Source: Melastoma dodecandrum
Taxonomy: Eukaryota > Streptophyta > Magnoliopsida > Myrtales > Melastomataceae
DNA length: 64,000 nucleotides
NCBI GenBank assembly: GCA_029817715.1
Contig: JARUPY010000164.1
Location: 2,911,663 to 2,975,662, forward strand
Direction: 5' to 3'
The notes beneath the pieces were generated by a model. That model was not told where the DNA came from and did no database searches. It saw nothing but the letters and a program-made list of their open reading frames with translations. Position 1 is the first letter of the stretch, and the number at the start of each line of letters is the position of its first letter. Shown here piece after piece: positions 22,573 through 32,979 of the stretch. Position numbers and translations under genes: made by a program.

Positions 22573-23178
22573 CTCCCCGGGTCTATGTCGCGAAGATGCA
22601 TATGCATATTTCTCTTCGACTGGAGCGGTCCTCACGGACGGTGGACGCGATAATTTTTGTTTTAATAGGCCATCGGACCCATTTCGTGAAACATCATAAG
22701 CTGCAAAATTTAGCTCTTGTCCGGTATACGCTGATGGGGAAAACATTCTGTACTGTAAACCCTACCGTAAAATTTCGCTGATGCCCTTTCTTGCTCCCAT
22801 TATATGCGTTCTCCAGCAGTATGATTGTTCGTCGTCTCTAACCCCTTATGCCAACTTCGACACTCCCTCCCGTGTACGCCGCATACGATGGTCCCCGTGC
22901 AAATTCAGCCCCTTGTTGTTTACTAGACGAACTGTAATCATACTGTTCCATGGACACAAACTACAACTCGATGGAGAACGAGTGCATCTGGGGACGAATG
23001 CATTGACAACATTAGGAGGGAAACCCTTACTTTCAACAACCGCAGCAGATCATTAATTTCGAAGTGATAGGGAACCAAAACCCTCCTCGCATTTACTAAT
23101 AAATTAAGGTCACAGTTTACAAATTCCTTTACCCCTACTACTACTCCGCCATTTCAACAGCCACCAGCCGAATCCACC
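22573..23178. other. Spacer between the two paralogs
   Basis: No protein is recognised. The sequence is not an obvious copy of the spacer upstream of paralog 1. It must include the promoter and leader of paralog 2, with CCACC directly before its start codon. Confidence 0.4.
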
Positions 23179-24124
23179 ATGGCGAACGACAGAACGCCAT
23201 CGTCCAACTTCCACATCCGGGTAAGCTCCTTCCGATCCTGTCCCTGTGAGAAAGCATGTCGGATCAGGGTAGAGTTATGGTCCGGAACTAGCGTATCGCC
23301 GGGCCGCGCAGGCTACGAGGTTACTTTCGACGTGCGTCTACACTCAAAACTCCAGCCTCAATGTGGTAACGGAGAGTGTGTGCATGATGTGCGTGTTACG
23401 TTGCTCCAAATGCTTGGTATGGAGCCCCAAATAGACGAAAACAACTGTGCGCCCACCGTGGAACGTCTGCTCCGGTTCTTGCACCTGCCACTACTCAACC
23501 TTCTGCGTCCGGGGACCAATAGGATACAACTCCAGCTAAACAGGCCGTCCCTTCGTGTAGCAACCGCGTTATCCGAGAACAAAATATTTCAGCTGCGTCT
23601 CCAGCTCGAAGTGTACGACGACTCACCGGTGTGGGAGCTCATGTTAAATGACACCCGAGGGACGGTCGACCTGGCGCTTGCACAGGGAGTCGGTGATTCG
23701 GACATGAAAAAGGAGATGTCCCTACTCGTTTGGAACTGCCCAAACTACCGTAACGAATACTCCTTCGTCAACGCTGCAGTTGAACTCTTCACCGTCCAGA
23801 ACACGTGCATGGCGGTGGTCGCTAATATCCCGTCCACCGCACTGAACGATGCAGCCAGCTTATGCGAGCAGTTTCCATTCAGCGACCATCACGTTCTGCA
23901 TTCTTGGCAAGGCGGCGCCCTCGTCCTGTGGCGACGCCAACGGATCAGCATTCATTTCTTCGAGGAGATGGTCGCAACGACGAGTGCTATCGTTATGGTA
24001 CGTGTACGCCTACTCAACCCAAATAACTTTCCATTCGACCTTCATACGCTCGTAACACATCTGCGTTGTATGTATGTCTACGCAGGACTACCCGAGGAAC
24101 CTCTTCTCCGACTTGTCAAATTAA
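23179..24124 (+). CDS. Paralog 2, intact protein of unknown family
   Basis: Two exons, 23179-23997 and 24086-24124, joined at GT-AG sites in phase 0, give 285 residues. The start codon lies in a good context (CCACCATGGCG). The protein has a Cys-rich start (SCPCEKACR, residues 16-24), a beta-rich GYEVTFDVRL block, a Leu-rich LLRPGTNRIQLQLNR block, DTRGTVDLAL, NAAVELF, SWQGGALVLWRRQ, SIHFFEE and a short acidic/polar tail. I see no known catalytic motif. Its paralog directly upstream has the same intron position. Codons show preservation of protein rather than DNA sequence (diverged third positions, conserved blocks), hinting at past selection. Accessory genes in comparable elements (mudrB, VANB, VANC) have roles in insertion or anti-silencing; any such role here is a guess. 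Confidence 0.8.
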
Positions 24125-24403
24125 GGACTCTTCGTGCTAGACGTAATTCCCTTTTGTAGAACGTGTGTGACTACGGTATGTCAATGCCCTGGCGGGGTTC
24201 CAAGCCGCATCATAACATTGCGGCCAACAATTTTTGGGCACCTCGCATCCTCTGTGTGCTTTTGCGTTGTAATATCCCTTATGAACGTCGGAACTGTGTA
24301 ATCCTCTTTAATATCGCCATGGACTTCGCAGTGTCCTCGGGAGAACATAACCTGTAATTCGACTTGGTTTCCTACAATTCCTGACCCCCTTTCACCAACT
24401 TCC

Positions 24404-24652
24404 ATGTCACCGTTACCCCAACTTTCTTACCTGCCTCAGCAACTCGTCCTCACCGCGATCTCCCTACATCGCAGGCTTCGAATCGCAAATGCGTGGGTGC
24501 CCGTCACTGGCCGCAAGTATCTACACAAGCTGAGGATCGGTTTCCCGGCCAATAACGTGCTCCAGACCCTAGCTGAGCTGGGAACGCACAAACTCACTTT
24601 TATTGGGCAAAATGGTAATATCACCCCCAAGGCAGGGTTGGAGTTAGGCTAG
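24404..24652 (+). CDS. Small open frame near right end of MULE
   Basis: An 82-codon frame, with LHRRLRIANAWVPV and GRKYLHKLRIG among its residues, ends just before the right terminal array. Its base composition resembles the neighbouring coding DNA more than the AT-rich array. It is not a third copy of the paralog pair and matches nothing I recognise. It could be chance, a last exon, or a remnant. Confidence 0.25.
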   Translation: MSPLPQLSYLPQQLVLTAISLHRRLRIANAWVPVTGRKYLHKLRIGFPANNVLQTLAELGTHKLTFIGQNGNITPKAGLELG

Positions 24653-24663
24653 GAGTTAGGCTA

Positions 24664-25172
24664 CTGCGAATGTACTAATGGTTACTGTTTATGTACACTA
24701 GTACAGTTAGTACATTGTACTAAAAAACACTGTTACTGTTTCGTACCAATTAGTACACCTGTAATGTACTAAAAATGTACTAAAAAAGTTTTGTACATTG
24801 TACCAACCATTACTAGTACAAAAACAGTAACCATTAGTACAATGTACTAAAAATCACTGTTACTGTTTCGTATCAATTAGTACACCTGTAATGTACTAAA
24901 AATGTACTAAAAAAGTTTTGTACATTGTACTAACTGTACTAGTACAAAAACAGTAACCATTAGTACAATGTACTAACCATTACTAGTACAAAAACAGTGA
25001 CCATTAGTACAATGTACTACCTGTACTAGTACAAAAACAGTACCCATTAGTACATTGTACTAACACTGTAGTTAGTACATCGTTAGTAATAACAAGTGTA
25101 CTAATTTTTGTTAGTACAATGTACAAAATCAGGGTCGAAATTAGTGCAATGCACGGGACGTTAGCCGCTCCC
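24664..25172 (-). repeat. Right terminal region: TIR and GTAC-rich array
   Basis: This is the inverted partner of the left end. The outer part runs from GTACTAACACTGTAG near 25060 to GCCGCTCCC at 25172 and matches the left end inverted, including the CAGGGTCGAA word. Inside, units such as GTACTAGTACAAAAACAG repeat at 24820, 24935, 24985 and 25027. Unlike the left end, it is not a long self-palindrome. Confidence 0.85.
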
Positions 25173-25181
25173 TCGGTTGTG
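25173..25181 (+). repeat. Target-site duplication, right copy (9 bp)
   Basis: TCGGTTGTG follows the last base of the right inverted repeat and differs from the left copy (TCGGTTGGG) at one position. Confidence 0.85.
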
Positions 25182-26089
25182 TGTTAGCAGGAACATCCTG
25201 ATGGGAGTTCAAGGGGTATTTGGTGAGGAGTCGAAGAGAAGTCTTCATGGGTAGTATAACAAGGTTGACGAGAAGTCAAGATATTACTTGGCGAGGAACG
25301 AAAAGGAAGACTTCATGGATAGCGGAGCATTTTTTGTGAGAAGTCAATGGATTACTTGATGAGAACCAAGGGGAAGTCTCGGTGAGTAGCTGGACAGGTC
25401 TGGACATCATCGCCGTAAAAGGTGGATGTCGAAGGGTATCCGGGAGTAATCGAACTAACTTGTGCAATTCGTCCCTTCTAAAAGTGCAATACCTTCTTAT
25501 CCGGGAGTAATAAAATTGTTTATTGACCATTTCATAAGCTTTGATCACATAGGAACAACAAACAAGAGGAGAATATCAAATCCATAGAAAGGTTGTTGAC
25601 AAATTATAGGTGGTGGTTCTATCCAACCTACATTCCTATTATTTGTCTTAACCTGAACTTCTGGGTTCCATTAGTTGTGAAAGATCATTCAATTGGATTG
25701 ATTGAGAATGAGTACAAGCAGATGTTAGGTTTTATATAATAACCTCCATCATGTATAAAAACCTCACGAATGTTATGTTCCTACGAAAGATTATCCGTGG
25801 ATGGGGTTCTGTGAAAAAGGTCAAAAGTCCCTATTTGGGCGATAAAACAAATTCATACCATCTTTGTGTTAAATAAAGGGCTGACAATTAGTATACGAGC
25901 CATATTCAACAGACACTTAACTGTTTGCTGATATCCAATTGAAATCCCAACAAAAGATGGTAACTCGTTAAGGTTCTACACGGTAGTCATCAAGGTTTCA
26001 TTCTACTTCCATAGAAACTAAACCAATTGCTGAAATCTTTGTTCTAAAATCTCATATATGAAATCTTCTTATGTTTGGTAATAAAAATT
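25182..26089 (+). other. Copia LTR right part and decayed leader
   Basis: From 25200 to 25400 there are several GAGAAGTC-type direct repeats (CGAGAAGTCAAGATATTACTTG, in shorter form TGAGAAGTCAATGG), a pattern I associate with plant Ty1/copia LTRs. From about 25560 the sequence leads into the gag remnant that becomes recognisable at 26090. No clean primer site was found, so the LTR end is not fixed. Confidence 0.4.
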
Positions 26090-26517
26090 TCTCATAATGA
26101 AAATTCGATGAGTGCCTTTATAGATGTGATTGACGAGGAGTTGTGATCCGACATAAAGGATGATACACGTTTTGTCCTATCGAATTACATACAAGTCTTG
26201 ATGGTTGTCCTATAAACAACCTACAAATTCAACAAAATGTCTAATGTTTAGTGTCTTATTTGAAAATGAGTTCGTAAAAGTTTCCACTTTCACTTTGGGT
26301 AAGGAAATCCTGAACAGGCAGGCCTGCACTATATATGTTGGGACAAACCAAATCAAAGAAATTAAGATGAATATTTTAATTCATCAATATAGAAACTTTA
26401 TCATGAAAGGTTGTGAAACCGTTGAACAAATGCTCCGAAGATTGAACTTTCTAATAGATAGATTCCTTAACAAATCTAGGAAAACTTACAACAAAGCTGA
26501 GTTGTTTAGAAAGGTTA
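26090..26517 (+). pseudogene. Ty1/copia gag remnant, first half
   Basis: The frame contains ENEFVKVSTFTLGKEI, YVGTNQIKEIKMNILIHQY and ETVEQMLRRLNFLIDRF, which follow the UBN2-type copia gag pattern. It ends with ELFRKV, exactly where the gypsy element begins. The protein resumes at 35189 with LPKSCEAM, so the insertion split the gag domain between its usual RKVL and RSLPKSWE words. In an intact element gag builds the particle shell. Confidence 0.8.
26513..26517 (+). repeat. Target-site duplication of gypsy element (left)
   Basis: GGTTA precedes the left LTR. AGTTA (35184-35188) follows the right LTR and agrees at four of five bases. Confidence 0.6.
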
Positions 26518-28532
26518 TGTAATGCTCCGAATTTTCAGGCACGTCACGGTAGTACAAAATCATAATCACTACAGTGGAATTTATTAAATCATTAAATGTC
26601 ATAATATCTATACATCACCCATGTAATTTCATTCTTTTAAAGTATGGAATGTGTCCCCTTATCTTGCATTATATCTCTACTTCTACCACGGTCCTTACTT
26701 GATTATCTGAAAAATGTTCCTCGAGGCAGGGTTAGCGAAAATGCTAAGTATATTCACAACACCCACCCTAGCAAACACACGCGTCGATCGGGTCCTAGAG
26801 AGCAAAACATAGTTCTCTAAGTTTTTTAAAATGGTTTGCATGCATGGTAACACGAAAACACCTTGACCAATCTAATGCAAGATCACATTAACGCAAGTGT
26901 CATAGGCAAACGCGTATATGTCATGACGCCAGACTAACATGTCATAAAACAGGTCGCACATATCGTATTTTCGAACCAGACAAATGTCATACAACAGGGC
27001 ATACATATCCAGCCATATGGTGTGACTCGATTCATCCCACTCATCGCCCATACGCACGTACAACTCACAAAGCACAAGCGCATGCCACACACAATTACAG
27101 GCATATGTAAGGCGATGCGATACAATGTATGCCATGTTATGCAATGCTTCAATCATGCTCTCCTCTGTTTTATTGTACGACTCTCCTCAACAGTGCAGGT
27201 CGATGCGTCGGTGGATCTAACCGGATGCAACAGTCAACTCAAAGCCTGAAATAATTTATTTTAAGGCTGGACACCCACTGTACTCCTCCGTTCGCACGAC
27301 CGCCCTGCCCACCATGGCAGGCCTAGAACGGGCTCCTCCTGCCTTCACCGGGCATCATATGCACAACCTAAGCCACGGAGTCCACGCTCAATATGACTCG
27401 TGCTCGGTTCACACCATCATGGATGCATCTCGTCCAAGTCACGAGGCTCAATATTGAGCGACGTATCCGCTAAGATCCATTTCGATGGTCTTGGTTACGA
27501 GGGAATGGGTGTGAAACATACCTCGTTCCATCGCTATCCATTCCCCTTCTTCGATTCTAAGCTAATCGAACTTCGCATCAGCTTCGGAGCCACCTTTTCC
27601 GGAGCTCTCGTCGACTCCCTTCTTTGCTTCCCTTTTTCTTTTCCTTTTCCTTTTCCTTCTTCTCCTCTTATTTTCCCCCGACACTTCCTCTTACTCTCTG
27701 GGATGGGTAGATTTTATTTTGGGGATTTGGAAAAATTGGGTGTCGTAGCCCCTTCCCCTTCCGCATAACAAAATTACTTATTTTATTAATTAATCCTGAA
27801 GCTTCCTCAACAAACTTTGAACAGTGTTCGTACATGTCACCCCTTTAGATAGTACATGTCACCAGTAATCATTGGTCACTTTTTGCACTAATTCATAAAT
27901 TTAATCACTAGCGTACATCTACCCACATTATCCTCTAATATACACTAATGCTCCTCGACATCAAATACTGATGTTCCAAAACCCGCCCCTGCATGAGGGC
28001 GCGGTCTCGCCCTCGTCTTGTTCTCGGGCGCGAGCCCGGGCGGAGCGGCCGTCTGAAAATCCTTTCAAGGAGATATTGACTGGTTGCCAAAAACGTGTTC
28101 GCGTCACACAACTTAAGCAAAGTTCTTCATAAAACATTCTATTTCCGTTAAAGGGGTCTGCCTTGGCCTCAGAAACTCCAATCAGCATCACTGCAGAGAT
28201 CGTCTGGTTCTTACCTCTCTATCTGCAACTATCCTGAGGGAAACTTTTGATCCCAGTTGAAACACAGAACGATACAGTGCCCGGCCGCACGGCGGGGCGC
28301 CGACAGACAGAGCTTGTCATAACAAATATACCCTTTGTCCCTTTTCCCTTGCCTCAGTATCTAACATCGATAGCACTTCGCGTACATCATTCAACAATGC
28401 GTCCATCCAGCTTCACGAAACGACATACAACTTATAACAAGCACCATACAACAAGCAATACCCCAAAGTAACACATACAAAATCCACAAGTATAACCTCA
28501 TGTCACGGCGCATACAAAATGGGCTCATTACA
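26518..28532 (-). repeat. 3' LTR of gypsy element (left)
   Basis: It is a direct-repeat partner of 32980-35183, running from TGTAATGCTCC to CTCATTACA on the plus strand. Matching landmarks include the ATGGAATGTGTCCCC word, the GGCTGGACACCCACTGTA block and the CCTCAGTATCTAACATCGATAG word near the end. About 350 bases at 27970-28325 have no counterpart in the other LTR. Confidence 0.85.
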
Positions 28533-28555
28533 AGTTCTCTCCCACTTAGAACATT

Positions 28556-29580
28556 TTGTCCTCAAAATGTAACTTCCTTAGCTCTAATGAGGACGGCTCA
28601 TGCGTCAACAAAGAGAGGTGGATGATTCCTTCTCATCAACTCTTCGGTTTCTCATGTCTCCTCTTCAATCCCTGGGTGTCGCCACAAGATTTTTACCATG
28701 GGAATCCTCTTATTCTGCAAGTCCTTAACCTGTCTGTCGAATACAACGATTAGTTATAAGACTGTTTCCAACTACTGACTAACATCCACATCCTCATCCT
28801 CTAGCGCATGCCTCAGATCAGCCACATACTTCCTCAGCATCGACGCATGAAAGGTATTATGCACATGAGACATTCTCGGTGGCAACACTAAACGATATGC
28901 CATCTTCCCGACACGCATCAGTATCTCGTATGGTCCAATGTACCTTGGACTTAACTTCCCTCTTTTCTCAAATCGGACGACAGATTTTATCGGCGATACC
29001 TTAAGAAAAACATAATCACCGACCTCAAATTCCAAGGGTCTTTGTCTATTATCCACATAACCCTTTTGTCTATCCTGAGCCACTTTCAACCTCTCTCTAA
29101 TAGTCTTAATCACCTCCGTCGTGATTTGTATCATGTATGAACCTACGATATTCTCCTCGCTCCCTTCATTCCAACACAATGGGGACCGGCAATCTCATCC
29201 ATAAAGTGCTTCAAATGGTGCCATCTTAATGCTTTCTTGGTAGCTATTGTTGTAAGCAAACTCAACCAATGGTAGATGGTCCTCCCACGAGCCACGGAAC
29301 TCAAGTGCACATGCTCTCAGCATATCCTCTAAGATACGGATGACCCGCTCTGTCTGTCCATCGGTTTGAGGGTAAAAAGTTGTGCTCATCTTAATCTTTG
29401 TCCCCAATGTCTCATGAACACTTCCCCGCGGGGCTTCCGGTGTTCGCCTTTCACACGTTGACACACCAAACGAGCCGCATACTTGCTACATCTCGTTTCA
29501 TGCCGTGTCATAAAAAATTTCTTTACGTGCCACCCGGATATACGCCATACGGACTCCTATGTGCCTCATCTAAGATTTGA
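28556..29580 (-). pseudogene. Integrase and chromodomain remnant (gypsy)
   Basis: From high to low coordinates: the zinc-binding-region words EELRLQILDEAH and YGVYPGG near 29530-29600, then EHRKP near 29440. The frame then jumps directly to LGTKIKMSTTFYPQTDGQTERV, so the first part of the catalytic core is deleted. After a break, KLSPRYIGPYEIL and FHASMLRKYVAD lead to a stop at about 28770. The chromodomain (FDRQVKDLQNK, VKILWRHPGIEEET) is readable beyond that to about 28600. The word AAGTGGGAGAGAAC next to the LTR is the likely polypurine tract. Confidence 0.85.
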
Positions 29581-29708
29581 AGTCTCAACTCCTCGATCGT
29601 CGGAACACATACTCTTTCCTTATATATAATCAATCCCACCGTCGAGATCTTAAAGTCCTTGCCTTCTCCGCTATCTATCCTTGACCTAATAGATTTTAAA
29701 TACCCGTC

Positions 29709-30935
29709 CTAACCTTGTCCCTCCTTTAATGCAACTATCATCTGGTCTCCCACTTGCATACTCGCAACAATCGCTTTAGATTCATTCTCCCCAAGTCGAG
29801 CGTCAAATTTACTCATCTCCTCACACAACATCCATTCCCTAATCATCAGACTCGTAATCGAACAACTCATTTGACTCAAAGCGTCGGCAACAACATTGGC
29901 CTTCCCTGGGTGGTACGATATTGTACAATCGTAATCCTTTAGTAACTCTATCCATTGTCGCTGCCGCATATTTAGCTCATTTTAGGCAAATAAATACTTG
30001 AGGCTCTTATGATTCGTAAAGATATCAAACGTCTCACCATAAAAGTAGTGCCTCCATATCTTGAGAGCAAATACCACCGTGCCAGCTCTAGGTCGTGCGT
30101 AGGATAGTTCTTCTCGTGAGGTTTCAATTGCCTTGATGCTTACGCTACGACCCTTCCATTCTGCATAAGCACATCACCAATTTCATGAAGTGATGTGTCA
30201 CAATAAACTGCATATCCCCAACTCTCATTAGGGATAACCAATATTGGAGCACTCGTCAACCTCCTTTTCAACTTAGCAAAACTCCCCTCACATGCCTCTG
30301 TGCATACAAAGGTTGAACCCTTCTTTGTCAACTCCGTCATTGGTTTTGCAATTTTTCAAAATCCCTCTACATCGACGGTAGTATCTTGCTAACCCCAGAA
30401 AACTACAAGCATCCGTCACACTACGAGGTTATGGCCCCCTAGCTACCCCTTCGACCTTCATTGGGTCTACTTCTACTCCTTTCGCTGAGATTACATGACC
30501 TAGGAAGGTTACCCGGTCTAACCAAGGCTCGCTTGTTCAACTTCTCATATAACTCATTCTCCTTTAAAACTTTCAACACCGTCCCCAAATGCTCCTCATG
30601 CTCAGTTACACTCGCTGAATACACCAGGATGTCATCAACAAACTGAACTACAAACTGATCTAAGTACGTTCGAAACACTCGATTCATCAACTCCAAGAAA
30701 CAGTTGGGGCATTCATCAATCCAAAGGACATAACTCGAAACTCATAGTATCCGTACCTCGTCCTAAACGCCATTTTCTTAACATCCTCATCCCCCACTCG
30801 AATCTGGTGATACCCAAACCGTAAGTCAATCTTAGAATACATAAAAGGATCCTTCAATTGATCAAATAAGTCATCAATTCTAGGCAACGAATACTTGTTC
30901 TTAATTGTCACCTTGTTAAACATACGATAATCCAC
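29709..30935 (-). pseudogene. Reverse transcriptase and RNase H remnant (gypsy)
   Basis: The reverse transcriptase half carries [20 protein letters not shown] and [13 protein letters not shown], and after a frameshift FVDDILVYS, the catalytic YVDD-type motif. RNase H words follow (TSAPILVIP, YAVYCDTSLHEIG), ending in [20 protein letters not shown]. Stops and frameshifts separate at least four fragments. The enzyme would have copied the element's RNA into DNA. Confidence 0.9.
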
Positions 30936-31127
30936 ACAAACCTTAGACTACCATCCTTTTTCTTTACAAAGAGAACTGGTGCACCCCATGGCGACACACT
31001 AGGACGTATAAATCTTTTGTTCAAAGGTCTTGAAGTTGCACCTTAAGCTCCCGTAACTTAGCGAATCCCATACGATAAGGTGTCTTGGATATCGGCTCCG
31101 TCCCTGACATTATTTCTATCACAAAAT

Positions 31128-31870
31128 CTACTTCCCTCCTAGAGGCAATCGTGGCAACTCCTCGGGAAACACCTTAGGAAACTCGCGGACCACTAGAACC
31201 TCTTGGAGCTTTGGTAGGTCTTGCTCCGAGTTTAACACCATTGCTAGGAACAACTCGTTGCCCTTCTCCCATTGGTTTTGCATGGTCGCAACCGTCGCAT
31301 AAACTTGTCCACCAGGAGTACTTCGGCCTCTTCCAAATGTTATATCTACATCGAGGATCTCAAAACATATTTCCGTCCTTCCACATTCCATCTTGGCATG
31401 GTGTTCCCCGAGCCAATCCATGCCCAAGATTATGGCAAAATCACAAATCTGAAAAATCACCAAATTAGCCACTGTAACTATTGCAATCACCTCACATCTC
31501 ATACAAACTGATTGGGTATCATTATTACCATTCGGCATCTAAACTATTAATGTCTTTTCTACACACTTACTTTCGAAGCTCGACCCCGACACAAATACCT
31601 CAGCTACAAATGAATGTGTTGCCCCAGTATCGAACAATGCGTACGCCTCTCGACCATCAACCAAGACCGTACCTGCAATGACGTTCTTCGATGCACTCAT
31701 GGTCGCTCGAGTCATCGCATTCACCCATCCTCGGCCTCGTGTTACATTAGCTAACCCTCGTGTGGAGTTTGATCCTGAAGGGGAACGCCTCCCCTGACTC
31801 TGTTGTTGCACTCAGCGGAGGACTCCCTCGGTCTTTCCCGCGCAATTTCACAATATATGTCCTTCCTGAC
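31128..31870 (-). pseudogene. Aspartic protease remnant (gypsy)
   Basis: The active-site word ALFDTGATHSFV lies at about 31600-31640 within GTVLVDGREAYALFDTGATH, and the flap-distal ILGMDWL lies at about 31400. A frame break near 31540 separates the two. A degraded Cys-rich knuckle region may precede it near 31860-31930. It would have cut the polyprotein. Confidence 0.85.
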
Positions 31871-32409
31871 CACAACCATACCAAGTGATTGATCTTCATG
31901 CACATGTTACTCCATAATGACTTTGGCCACACTTGTCACAAATTGGTGGTATTCTCGTTGCATATCCTCCACTAACCATCAATCGCTCTACCATTCCTAA
32001 ATAGCCACCATGATTACTTGGCCTTTGGCTCCGACTACCACCTCCTGAATGTGATCTACGTACTCCCTTAGTATAGCGAGGGACATGTACCCACCACTTA
32101 CATGTCCATTCTTTCTCACTCAGGCTTGCTCAATGAGAAGGCCCCTTCAGAGTACCTCCTCATAGGTGGGCAAATTCAAAGCCACCAACTACTCCCTTAT
32201 GGGGGAATTCTCCCCCAGCTCAAAACTCCTAGCTCTCATCCCGGAAGTCGCCACCAAGTGTGGAGCGTACCTGGACATCCATACTATTCAAATGTGAGTT
32301 GTTCTTGTACAAGGACTTCAAATTCCCCAGCCTTACCCTCCCTCATTGCTTATGGGAAGAACCGCTCAATGAACATCGACTTGAAACTCTCCCATACATT
32401 TTCTCTAGT

Positions 32410-32652
32410 TGATTGTTCATTCATGTCTTACACAGTTTCATACCAGTCATCAGCATCTCCATTCAATTGATGTTCTGTCAACAATAGTTTCTTCTCATTT
32501 GTGCTGCCTAACAATCGGAATATTTTCTCCATCTGTCTCAGGAATTGCTCTGCCTCCTCTGGAGTTTCCGTGCCGCGGAAAACAGGTACATTCAACCGCT
32601 GAAAGTGTTCTACCATTGACACTCTTCTGTTTAACGCGGTTTGATCCACATC
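32410..32652 (-). pseudogene. gag remnant (gypsy)
   Basis: The frame reads FQRLNVPVFRGTETPEEAEQ in part, then FLRQMEKIFRLLG and LNGDADDWYETV, a standard Retrotrans_gag core. The rest of gag, to about 31930, is broken by stops. It begins about 310 bases inside the primer site. Confidence 0.85.
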
Positions 32653-32964
32653 TCCCGACGAAGCACTAAACGACTCATTCCCTATATGTATTTATATAAA
32701 CGATGTCACAACACCGTTCAAACTAATTATCTAACTATTTAACCAGATCCACAACGTCCTTAACCAATTCAACTATCAACATGACCACACGAAACAATTC
32801 TCAATCAACAATAATCATCGCATCAAGCATGACAACACATATCAAATTCCCAATCATTACAAACTAAACATCCAAGTTATCCCTCATGTATACACATTCT
32901 CTACAATAAGAGACTCTTACTCCATCACCAACCTATTCGTTCTACCTTATCACTCCATTACCTC

Positions 32965-32976
32965 GCTCTGATACCA
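32965..32976 (-). promoter_or_regulatory. Primer binding site (initiator Met-tRNA)
   Basis: On the minus strand this reads TGGTATCAGAGC, the exact plant initiator Met-tRNA primer site, three bases inside the right LTR. It fixes the element's orientation and the 5' LTR boundary. Confidence 0.92.
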
Positions 32977-32979
32977 ACT

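Larger units (their letters stand above)
13547..25172 (+). mobile_element. 11.6-kb MULE with Ulp1 protease, transposase and paralog pair
   Basis: The ends are inverted copies beginning GGGAGCGGCTAA and ending TTAGCCGCTCCC, flanked by the 9-bp duplications TCGGTTGGG and TCGGTTGTG. Inside the ends are, in order, an Ulp1-like protease gene (15115-18780, plus), a FAR1-type MULE transposase (18969-21086, minus), a broken gene (21611-22572, plus), its intact paralog (23179-24124, plus) and a small open frame (24404-24652). The transposase and protease frames are uninterrupted, so the element could be autonomous and recently active. Ulp-carrying MULEs are known in plants (for example Kaonashi in Arabidopsis and related elements in melon and rice). 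The paralog pair is not one I recognise. Confidence 0.92.
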
